Source: Pseudomicrostroma phylloplanum (taxonomy: Eukaryota; Basidiomycota; Exobasidiomycetes; Microstromatales). From it: a stretch of DNA of 64,000 nt. The first letter of the stretch is position 1; every line of letters starts with the position of its first letter. The stretch is taken from positions 1,240,001 to 1,304,000 of the forward strand of contig BCHS01000002.1 of the NCBI GenBank assembly GCA_039545275.1, given 5' to 3'. Under the pieces are notes generated by a model. That model had not been told where the DNA came from, searched no databases, and saw only the letters and a list, made by a program, of their open reading frames with translations. Made by a program: the position numbers and the translations under genes. This document shows, piece after piece, positions 21,344 through 30,282 of this stretch.

Positions 21344-21979
21344 ATGGACGTTGGCACACTCGACGAATTGCAAACCCAGGTATACTGGGACACCAGATAT
21401 GCCAGTGAAGAGGGCACGACGTATGACTGGTTCAAGAAGTTTGAAGACATCAAGGACATCATTCTAGACCGCATACCTTCAAAAGACAGTCGGATACTGG
21501 AGCTCGGATGCGGCAACTCCACCATCACGCCCTCGCTGCATGAACTCGGCTACAAAAATGTCACTTCACTAGACTTTTCCCCCAATCTGATCACACAGAT
21601 GCGGTCTCGACATCCTGAGATCGACTTCGTGGAGATGGACATCCGTAACCTCGTCGAGGAGTCTGGAAAGCTGCAGGCGGGTGAGGGTCAGTGGGATTTG
21701 ATCATCGACAAGGGCACGCTGGACGCCCTCGTGGCGGAAAAGGGCAGCGTGTGGGAGCCTAGCGAGAAGGTGTTCGACAATGCCCGGCGAGAGATCGATG
21801 GCGTCCTCCATCTGCTCAAGCCTGGGGGCACATTCTTGTACCTGACTTGGATGCAGCCCCACTTCCGACTGAGATTCCTTGAGCGGAAAGCAGACTGGGA
21901 CGTGACTGTGAGGACGATCAATGAAGGTGGGGGTTGGGACTACTTTCTGTTCACGGGTCTCAAAAAGGCCGCCTCATAG
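21344..21979 (+). CDS. SAM-dependent methyltransferase, EEF1AKMT4/METTL13-like
   Basis: A 211-residue single-exon class I methyltransferase. The N-terminus has QVYWDTRYASEEGTTYDWF, typical of the METTL13/EEF1AKMT4 group (EYWD-RY then YDW). SAM motif I is ILELGCGNS, the acidic end of the second strand is SLDFSPN, and the post-motif IDKGTLDAL is diagnostic of this subgroup. Members methylate lysines or the N-terminus of translation elongation factor eEF1A. Length is normal for stand-alone forms. The target residue cannot be told from sequence. It is divergent from the eIF4E-like gene. Confidence 0.82.
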   Translation: MDVGTLDELQTQVYWDTRYASEEGTTYDWFKKFEDIKDIILDRIPSKDSRILELGCGNSTITPSLHELGYKNVTSLDFSPNLITQMRSRHPEIDFVEMDIRNLVEESGKLQAGEGQWDLIIDKGTLDALVAEKGSVWEPSEKVFDNARREIDGVLHLLKPGGTFLYLTWMQPHFRLRFLERKADWDVTVRTINEGGGWDYFLFTGLKKAAS

Positions 21980-23554
21980 CCAGGGCACTGCACAATGAGG
22001 TGCGGAGGGCAGGGGCCGAGAACGCTAGCCCCGAGCGGCGTCATCTCAGAGACGTCGCATCCTCCTACTGCAATTCATTGTTATACTGAGCACTGCATAC
22101 GATATCCTCTGGTCTTTGTGTCACTCCTGATGTTCGCCTGCAAGGGCCGACAGTGCTCAGCATTCTTGTGCAGTAGCGCGCGTGCTCAGTTGCCGTTCCG
22201 ATGGTCCCGAGGGCAAATGCTGAGTTTTCGTCGCGCTGTGCTTCGCCCCGGGCGAAAATATATAAAGCGCCCGCCATCCCCTTCACCCCCTTTCTTGTGC
22301 TCGGTATCCCTATGCAGGCGTTATCGTTGATGTCAGTGAAGTTACGACTGAGACTCAACTATTGCTGGTTGCAAACTAATTACCAACCCCGTCCTTGACT
22401 TTCATGCTCTATGAGCTGGGTCCTGGCAATTTTTGTCTCCTTTTTGCAATCGTACGATTGTGCTGAGCACCGCTCGTCTGTGCCATATGTGCAAGCCTAC
22501 AAGGGTCATCTGCCCCCTTGCGAGCTGTGGTGGTGGAGGGGTCGAGCTCAGCACTGGATACCTTGTACACTGTTTCTGTTTCGAGCATCGCTGCCCAATG
22601 AATGAATATGATCCTGTCCATCACTGTCTGTTCCCATCACTGGAGAAGAACTGAGTCGAGTGAGAGTTGCTCAGTCTTGAGTGATCGATACAGGGTCAAG
22701 AACTTGGCAGCGAGACCTGAGAGGCCCTGATCATTGGTCTGGATCATCTTGGCACTCGCAGGCGATGCCTTGTTCTGTCTCGTGGGTGTTTGCTGGATGG
22801 CTGAAGAATGCGAGGCGACGCAGCAAGCTCCACGAGCAAGCTGGCGGAGGTGGCTGGCTTGGTCCGGGTCTAGCCTGCCCCGAAGGCAAGAGGACGCGGA
22901 GATGCGGGGGCAGAGTCAGTCAGACAGACCTTCACCGGCACACCCTCACGGCCAGGCGTGGAATGGATCTCACAGGGCGTGGCTGGCTGTGGGCGTGTAC
23001 CTGCACGCTGTGCTCCCTACCTTTGTCCTTGGCCTCGTTCCTGCCAGCCACGCCCGCCGTCCCCCCCCCGCGGGCTAATCGACGTGGCCGGCCAAGCCAC
23101 GGCGAGGATTAGGCTTCTTCCGCTTCGGCTACTCTCTGACTAGACCCCGTGCTCTCTCCTTTCCGCATCCCTCCTGCTCCTCACACCTCGACAACACACA
23201 CTACCCTCTTCCTTCTGGTCCACCTCTATACAACCAATAGCTAACTATCATCTCTTGCTGAGCCCACTCGCTTCCTGGCTCGTCAACAACGATCTCCTGG
23301 CCAAGCTGCAATCAGTACCACCGGTCTTTACGCTCATACACATCACATCCTGCAGACCAACAGTAGCTCTCGCCTCCTAGCACTATTGCCTCCAGTCAAT
23401 TCTTCTCAGCCTCTGCGCACCATCTACTCGAGTCTAGCCGCCTCAAGTACTTCCGCGTGGTATTCGGACCCTCCAGCAGCTCACAAGCCCAGACGTCCGC
23501 CTTTGATCGCTTCCACGGTCTCATCTTTTAGCACAGAATCTAGCACATCACAAC
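21980..23554. other. Long intergenic region upstream of the GDP-mannose pyrophosphorylase
   Basis: About 1.57 kb without a supported protein gene. The last 430 bp, from about 23130 to the start codon at 23555, are pyrimidine-rich and contain no ATG, consistent with a long leader. Near 22260 there is a strong TATA element described separately. Short frames on both strands resemble nothing I recognise. Confidence 0.5.
22259..22266 (+). promoter_or_regulatory. TATA box
   Basis: A perfect TATATAAA lies in an otherwise GC-rich gap. No protein-coding gene begins within a few hundred bases downstream. Two T5 runs follow at 22430-22434 and 22441-22445, so a short RNA polymerase III transcript is one possibility. 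A fortuitous match or a distant mRNA promoter are alternatives. Confidence 0.4.
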
Positions 23555-25221
23555 ATGTCAGACTCACGAGCAGGCAAAAGTCTCGATTCTGGCTTCTCTG
23601 GTCTCGGCGTCACCTACCCCGGAATCGGAGGTCCGGAGTCGGCAGCCAAGAAGGGGCCATCCTCAAGGCTGAGCCCATCGCCGGGAAGTCCCTTGCCGGA
23701 CGCTCCATCGATGTCAGCAGACATGTCAGGCCTGAATGATCAGTCGGCGCTGCTGCAGGTCCTAGCGGGCATCACTGGAATGCAAAAGGAGGTGAGTACA
23801 AGGGCGAGGACACTAAGGCCAACAGCGGCGTGGCTGATGCAACGAAGCTGACTCGTGACTCTCCCCCCTTCTAGCTCGCTCGTATGCATCAACGACTGGA
23901 TGCGATGGAGGAGAGGAACAGTCGCATCGACTCTCACTCCATGATGATCTCTTCCCCGGTCTCACGCCCACTGCCTATCTCTCGACACGGCTCATGCCGG
24001 AATCTGGAGGGTCAGTACGTCGGAGGCTCTCCCGACAGGACGACTATTGCACTCCCTCCTCACATCGCGAGCCTAAGCAGCGCAAACCCACAACCTGCAC
24101 CTCTACTGGCCAAGAAGCCTGACCTGGGTCTTTGGTGCGTCGTGCCCGCTGGAGGTGCTGGTACGAGGCTGTGGCCTCTGAGCAGAGAAAGCTACCCCAA
24201 GTTCCTCCTCGACCTCACCGGTTCGGGACGGACTCTGATTCAGAGCACATGGGATCGTCTGCTCCCGCTAGCAGGCTCCAGCCAGCTCATGGTCGTGACC
24301 GGAGCAGCGCATGTGGACCCAGTCATGGGCCAGCTGCCAGACCTGGAAGAAGCAAACGTCTTTGCTGAACCATCGCCCAAGGAGAGCATGGCTGCCATCG
24401 GACTGGCGGCTGCTGTCCTCAAGAGGAGAGACCCAGACGCTGTCCTCGGCTCGTTCGCCGCCGACCACATTATTTCTGGTCGCGACGCCTTCGAGTCGGC
24501 AGTGACGGAAGCCGTCGCAGTCGCAAAGGCTGGCTACCTGGTTACAATCGGTATTGCTCCCTCTCACCCATCGACCGGATTCGGTTACATCAAGCTGGGA
24601 GAGTCACTGCAGCAGAAGGATGCACCCAATGCCCGAAAGGTCACCGAGTTCAAGGAGAAGCCAGACGCCAGGACAGCCTCTGCCTACCTGAGCACTGGAA
24701 ACTACAGGTGGAACGGTGGTATGTTTGTCGTCAAGGCTGCCGTCCTGATGGACCTCCTCAAGGGCACTGTCCCCGCCCTTCACGCCGGACTGGAGAAGAT
24801 TGCCGATGCCTGGGACACACCTGCGCGCCAGTCTGTGCTGCACGAGATCTGGCCCACGCTCGACAAGATTGCCATCGACCACGCCGTTGCGGAGCCTGCT
24901 GCACGCTCGGGCAAGGTCGCCGTCGTCCCCGCCACGTTCGGTTGGGACGACGTGGGAGACTTCTCCTCGCTGGCAGACTTGCTGCCTGCCGAAAAGGGCG
25001 AGGCGAGGATCCTGGGAGACCCGAACATGGTCATCACCGAAGGCCAGGCTGGAGGACTGGTGATCCCTGCTGGTGGCAGGCCGATCGCCTGCTTGGGAGT
25101 GGACGACGTCGTCGTCGTTGATACACAGCACGTCCTCTTGGTCACGACGAGAGCGCGGGCACAAGATGTCAAGAAGATGGTAGCGCGCGTCAAGGCGAGA
25201 AAGTGGACTCACTTGACTTAA
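23555..25221 (+). CDS. Bacterial-type mannose-1-phosphate guanylyltransferase
   Basis: Two exons (23555-23791, 23875-25221, phase 0) encode 527 residues. Residues 1-160 are a Ser/Pro-rich extension with a short helical stretch spanning the intron (LQVLAGITGMQKE joined to LARMHQRLDAMEER). The nucleotidyltransferase domain follows, with PAGGAGTRLWPLSRESYPKF (from residue 170), FAADH, EFKEKPD, RWNGGMFVVKA and FGWDDVGDFSSL. These are signatures of the bacterial ManC/GMP group and closest in feel to actinobacterial enzymes. They are not those of the eukaryotic Psa1/GMPPB enzymes, which begin differently and carry a C-terminal left-handed beta-helix. The expected reaction is GTP plus mannose-1-phosphate to GDP-mannose. 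Fungal intron and leader argue for an integrated gene, not contamination. Horizontal origin is inferred. Confidence 0.88.
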
Positions 25222-25623
25222 TTTGCAGGCCCCCAGGTTCCAGACGGATCGTCTTGCTCTGCTCCAGTGTGAGACGAAACGCCAGCTCTGCTATCCCATC
25301 ATATCATGAATTGCCCCTCCCCGTGTCACCGTTACCTTAGCCCACTTTGTTCGTTGCTTGTTGCTCGCTACTTGCTTGTCCTCTTACCATTCTCCCCACT
25401 CGTCGAGAACAATACGTATCTAGACCGCACATCACCAGACTGGCTTCCGGAGTGAGAGTGAGACAGCAAACAACTGCCTAACCGAGTCTGCTCTGTAGTC
25501 TATGAGCCGCTGATATTAGACTAGACGCGTTCTGCAAGTGACAAATGACCGGGAAGTCTACTCTACGTGAGGAAGGATCCTCCGAGCGGACCGAATCCTG
25601 CTCAACCCCTGCTCAACCCCTGC
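25222..25623. other. Convergent 3' region
   Basis: About 400 bp between the stop codons of two convergent genes. It should hold both terminators and polyadenylation sites. No gene is seen; the right end runs into a short tandem repeat. Confidence 0.5.
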
Positions 25624-25635
25624 TCATCCCCCCCC
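25599..25635. repeat. 11-bp tandem repeat followed by C8
   Basis: Two perfect copies of TGCTCAACCCC (25599-25620), a third degenerate copy and a run of eight C (25628-25635). The stop codon of the minus-strand acyltransferase gene (25624-25626) lies inside the repeat, and the C8 run encodes its last glycines. Confidence 0.85.
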
Positions 25636-27363
25636 GATCTCGTCCCACATCTCGCCCAGCAGCCGCACAGACTCAGACCAATTGAAGAATTCGCTCGGGT
25701 GGAAACAGCCCAGCTGGTAAAGGTACGCAGTGACATGTCTGCCGCACGTCAGCAGCCCTACCCACAGCAGGGCTCTACGCGCTACCCGCTCTAATGCGGA
25801 CGACGAGGGTTTGCGAGAGGAACCGAGCAACTGCCCTTCGAGGAAGATGAGAGCTGCTTGGGAGAGGAAGAAGAAGTGGATGGGAAGGGTGAGGAGGGCG
25901 AGGGTCGGGACGTGCCAGGGTGTCGGAGGCTTGGGCTTGAAGCGGCCGAAGACGAGACCTGCAGGAAGCGGGCGGTGCAATAGTAAGAGGCGAAAGTGGT
26001 GAGGAGGGAGACAGGTCAGACGGACCGAGAAGCCGGTGGCCCGCGACTATGACGGTCACTTTCTGTGCTAGAACTCACTGTGCTCTATAGCCGAGAAGCT
26101 GAACGTACCCACGGCCGCAATAGCCGGGTAGCTCCTCGCTCCCGGTATCAGTCTAGCATTAGCAGAAAAGTCCCTCCTGAGCCACTGATGCCAGCGGTTG
26201 CTCCAAAAGTCACGCGGGCCAGAAGCCGATAGCGGTCTCTGGAAGCTCGGGGAGATGGCTGTGCAGGGAAACTTGAGGACGCGGAGCAGGAAGGCGTTGA
26301 CGAGGAGCTCGCCGGGCGCGGCTGTGAAGGCGACGAGAGTGCCGAGGCCAAAGGTGAGGATGTACTGATCCCACAGTGGCACCGAAGTGAAGAAGTCTTC
26401 TCCGGGCCCAGGACGTAGAGGTAGGTTCAGGAAGCCGACGTACCTCTGAAAGGCGTAGATGGCAGCAATCTGAAGGAGTGAACCTCCCAGGCCCCACTCG
26501 AGCTGGCCGAACCAGACAGGTGCCTCGCGGCGCTTCTGCTGCACAATTCGCCTTCTGCTCCTTGCGTCACCTTGTCCACTTTGGTCCAGTTTTGCAGCTT
26601 CTTCATAGACTTCGCGTGAGGCTAGCAGCCTCGGTAGAGCCCACTCCATTGCCCTCTGCTCGGAGGGTAGGAGCCACGAGGTACCCGGCCTGCGCATCGT
26701 CATGTTATCGCAAGCCCACAAGAGGCGTCGGAGCGACCAAGGGCTGGGATGAGGGACTGTATACCAGACAAACGGTATCGAGAAAAGATCACTGCCCGTA
26801 GGCTGGCGCGCTTTGGTGCTGTTGTCACCGTTGCGATGATCGTCATCCTTCTTCTCCCTTCCTTTGACCTGGGCGCTCGGATCAGAGGTCACCCTCACCG
26901 CTCCTTTCCAACGATGTGCCTGATGCTCTGGAACGATCCACCTTGGTGCCCTCTGCTCTTGTGTGTCCCATAGACTGACCAGTCCCACCTTGAGGATCTC
27001 TGCCAAGGGAAGCCAAGTAATGGAGGGTATCGCAATATTCCGGAAATCATTCCCGAGGGTGACTGCCTCGGAGTCGAACGTAAGTGGGAAGAGCGCTGCG
27101 ACGAAGAGGGGCACAGACACGAGCCTGAGCAAGCCGAGAGTGGGCGATGAGGAGGGTAAAGTGGCGTGGAGGAAGAAGGAGTAGAGTAGCAGGGTGCTGG
27201 AAGTGAGGAGGAGGGTCGTCACGCCTTTTGATGGGTAGTAGAGGCCGCTACAGGAGCGGAGTGCGGGCGATGCAGCGAGCACTGCACGAGCATACTGGAG
27301 GTGGGACGTCAAGACCTGCACCAGCGGATTGTCGAAGAAGAGCGAGGAGGATGCTTTTGACAT
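25624..27363 (-). CDS. Wax-synthase-like membrane-bound O-acyltransferase
   Basis: Two exons (27363-26079 and 25958-25624) encode 539 residues. Multiple hydrophobic segments are visible, for example TTLLLTSSTLLLYSFFLH, LVSVPLFVAALFPLTF, YILTFGLGTLVAFTAAP and VPTLALLTLPIHFFFLSQAA. The wax-synthase motif DFWSNRWHQWLRRDF (H392) is followed about 36 residues later by SFSAIEHS, whose histidine (H428) sits at the splice junction and is the second conserved MBOAT position. The family esterifies acyl groups to long-chain alcohols, sterols, terpenoid or glycolipid hydroxyls in the endoplasmic reticulum. The substrate here is unknown. The last residues are encoded by a G8 run, so the C-terminus may vary. 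It converges on the GDP-mannose pyrophosphorylase gene. Confidence 0.8.
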
Positions 27364-27678
27364 GACGCTCGCGTTGGTCTGAAGGCTGCTTCAGAGCCAC
27401 CTTGACTCCACTACTACTCTTCTCGCCGGCCCAGAATGCTCAGGCTATTTGAAGGTAATATTGGCAGGAGCAGGGCATTGAAGAATTCCTCAACGATGGT
27501 GGTGGGATGTTTACGAGGTATTCCGTGACTGCGCAACAAGCTTTACCAGTCTCGCCCTCTGCTTCTTGTCGCTGGTGCTGCTGCTGATCCAATACCGCCT
27601 TGCCAGTGTCTTGTCCTCGGATCTTCTTGGCGGGTCTGTTGCTCTTTCCGTGTTTCTGTGTCCGCCGATCGATCGATG
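27364..27678. other. Divergent promoter region
   Basis: The part of the gap between the acyltransferase start and the ATG-free ornithine decarboxylase leader. It has no supported gene and presumably contains the promoters of both flanking genes. Confidence 0.45.
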
Positions 27679-28406
27679 ACGCGCTGCCCGTCGTTGCGTC
27701 TCCGCTGCTGCTGATTCCCGGCCGTTGCTCGCCCTGTCGCCCTTGCCCTCGCCTGCCCGCCCGCGTGCCCAGCCGTCGGCAGGGATTTGGATTCTTCACT
27801 CGCTTTCCTCTTCGCTCGTGGTCCCTTTTGCATCACACGCCCTCCTCGTCCTCGTCACCATCAATACACCTTCAAGACATCACATACACTTCAAGAGGCC
27901 ATACAGTCCAGCATAGCATATAACGACATCAAGCAGGGCTCCATACTCAACAGCATTCGACTCGTTGCTCGCACACAAAAGCGCCACCGCAGCCCAATAG
28001 GGCCCTCGCACCACTCGACTCACAGCATACAACTAGTCTCGTCACTCTTCGCCGCGTAGTCTCCCCACAACTCGTGCGCAAGGGTGAATCTACAGAGCTT
28101 GCTACCCCTCCAGCTCTTCGCCCAGCATTCCCTCCAAGCGAGCCATCTCCGATCTCCGTATCCAGTCTGCCGCTCGGCAGCTCGCTACGCCTCTCAGGCC
28201 CCCCTAACTCGCCCTACTCCCCGAGTACACCAAAACCACATACATACCCGCCCTGCATCTCCTCTTGCCAGGCCGCCGGTCCCCTTGCTGGCGACCCACC
28301 CCTTGAACCTACCCTCAAGTGACATCAAGTTTGCGCCCTCGCAACACTTTCTGCTACCGGTGTTGAGAGAGCCCTTCTGCTGAGCTCGCAGCCTACTCCT
28401 ACATCG
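27679..28406 (+). promoter_or_regulatory. ATG-free leader region of ornithine decarboxylase
   Basis: For about 730 bp before the ODC start no ATG trinucleotide occurs on the plus strand in any frame, the last one being at 27676. The stretch is rich in C and short pyrimidine tracts. Long 5' leaders are known for ornithine decarboxylase mRNAs, whose translation responds to polyamines. The transcription start is not visible, so how much of this is transcribed is an inference. Confidence 0.5.
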
Positions 28407-29924
28407 ATGGTGGATCTGACACACTTCGTCCCAGTGGCACCCCCCACTGCGCCTCCCTCGCCCGTCTCGGAAGCACTTTGTTGCAAAGATGGTGATGGTT
28501 CCGTCTCTTCCCTCTCCGTAGGGAGCCACATCAAGCCAAAGGGCGGCTCACAGCCCATCTACTACGGCTCCATCGAACAACAGCTGCGTACCGTCCTTAG
28601 CGATGTCGACGTTGACGAGTGCGATGCAAATGGCGAGAATGCCTTCTTCGTAGCAGACCTTTCCGAGGTCTACCGGCAGCATGTCAGGTGGCTGCGAGCT
28701 CTACCACGTGTCATTCCCTTCTATGCCGTCAAGTGCAACCCCGACCCTTACGTCCTGCGATTGCTCGCTGCAATGGGCACTGGCTTTGACTGTGCTTCCA
28801 ACGGCGAGATTCAATCAGTTCTTGACCTTGGTGTCTCGCCCTCTCGCATCATCTATGCCAACCCTTGCAAGGCTGCTTCTTTTGTCCGCAATGCTGCTGC
28901 ACACAACGTCTCCCTGACCACCTTTGACAATCTCGACGAGCTGCACAAGATGAAGCGCTTCCACCCCTCTTGCAAGCTGGTGGTGCGTATTCTGACCGAC
29001 GACTCCAAGAGTGTTTGCCAACTCGGTCTCAAGTTCGGTGCCCCTCTTGATACGGTGCCTCGACTGTTGGCGAAGGCTCGAGAGCTCGAGCTCGACGTCG
29101 TGGGTGTATCTTTCCACGTTGGCTCCGGCTGCTATGACCCCAACTCCTTCGGAGACGCCGTTGCCAGGGCGCGAAAGGCATTCGAATACGGACGCGAGGC
29201 TGGGTACACCTTCGACCTGCTCGACGTTGGGGGTGGCTACGATCACGACAACTTCGAGACCATCGCTGACGTTCTGCGTCCAGCTATCGATGAGCACTTC
29301 CCCGACGCCGACTATGCCCCTGGAGGTGCCTTGGTGGAAGGCAAGCCCCACGGTCTTCGCATCATCGCTGAGCCAGGCAGGTACTACGTTCAGCGAGCCT
29401 TCACCCTCGCTTGCAATATCATTGCCAAGCGAGACGGGAGGACAGAGGTGTCCGAGGAGGAGCTCACCGAAGGCAGCGAGGCTACCGGTAGCTCTGAGCC
29501 GGACCAAGAAGCTTCACCCCAGATCATGTACTACCAGAACGATGGTGTGTACGGAGCCTTCAACAACATCATGTTCGACCACCAGAGCGTCCATCCTCAG
29601 GTTTTGACCCTGAACAGGCGCATCGTCTGGCCAGCTGGCTCGGCTGACAAGCAGATGGCAAGCTCTGCGCCTGTCCCACGAGTCGTGCCATGCTCCGTCT
29701 GGGGTCCCACATGCGACTCCATCGATCTGGTGCGCAAGGTCGTCCCTCTGCCAGAATCGCTGGAAGTCGGCGACTGGCTGGTTTACGAAGACATGGGCGC
29801 CTATACCATCTGCGCTGCCTCCAACTTCAATGGCTTGAGGAGGAGCGAGGTGAAGTACATCCTGGGCGGCGGTAGCGCAGCGCGGAGCCAGGACGCCAAC
29901 AGAGTCAAGGAGCTCTTGATCTGA
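28407..29924 (+). CDS. SPE1: Ornithine decarboxylase
   Basis: PLP-dependent group IV decarboxylase making putrescine from ornithine, the first step of polyamine synthesis in the cytosol. It is a single exon of 505 residues. The PLP lysine is K109 in FYAVKCNPD; FHVGSG (H237) stacks on the cofactor; EPGRYYV binds phosphate. The catalytic cysteine from the partner subunit is C436 in WGPTCDSID. A Glu/Ser-rich insertion at about 344-370 lies between the phosphate loop and the YYQNDGVYGAFN segment. In fungi the enzyme is degraded after antizyme binding; no antizyme gene lies in this window. The N-terminal 50 residues are variable and Pro/Ser-rich. The start at 28407 is the first ATG after a long ATG-free leader. 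Confidence 0.96.
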   Translation: MVDLTHFVPVAPPTAPPSPVSEALCCKDGDGSVSSLSVGSHIKPKGGSQPIYYGSIEQQLRTVLSDVDVDECDANGENAFFVADLSEVYRQHVRWLRALPRVIPFYAVKCNPDPYVLRLLAAMGTGFDCASNGEIQSVLDLGVSPSRIIYANPCKAASFVRNAAAHNVSLTTFDNLDELHKMKRFHPSCKLVVRILTDDSKSVCQLGLKFGAPLDTVPRLLAKARELELDVVGVSFHVGSGCYDPNSFGDAVARARKAFEYGREAGYTFDLLDVGGGYDHDNFETIADVLRPAIDEHFPDADYAPGGALVEGKPHGLRIIAEPGRYYVQRAFTLACNIIAKRDGRTEVSEEELTEGSEATGSSEPDQEASPQIMYYQNDGVYGAFNNIMFDHQSVHPQVLTLNRRIVWPAGSADKQMASSAPVPRVVPCSVWGPTCDSIDLVRKVVPLPESLEVGDWLVYEDMGAYTICAASNFNGLRRSEVKYILGGGSAARSQDANRVKELLI

Positions 29925-30282
29925 GTTGAAGTGCCAAGCGGCAGGGGCGGTTGAGTGGGACGGCAAGGGCGGCTGGCGGTTGTACGAATGCAGAATCTGT
30001 TCTCAGTCCAAGTGTTTTACCCTATGATGAATGTGCAAGCCATGCTTTGCACTTTGCCTGCCTGAGTCTGACGACGTTCCGGACATCCGGCACGGAGAAT
30101 TGTTCTCCACAGGGCCAACTCCGCCGCCGGAATCCGTACTTGCTTCTCTACTCTCCGTATCACATTCCTCTAACGCTTTGGCGTGGTAGGCCTCTGGCAA
30201 GAGAGGCCTTCTTGAAGTCCTCTCCCTCTGATACCCATCATCGAACAACTTGGCCCCACCAGTAGCTCTCCACCTACCGGCT
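29925..30282. other. Intergenic
   Basis: About 360 bp in tandem orientation between ODC and the acidic protein gene. A minus-strand frame crosses from here into the next gene, but it mirrors that gene's Ser-rich start and shows no homology. No feature is supported. Confidence 0.5.
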
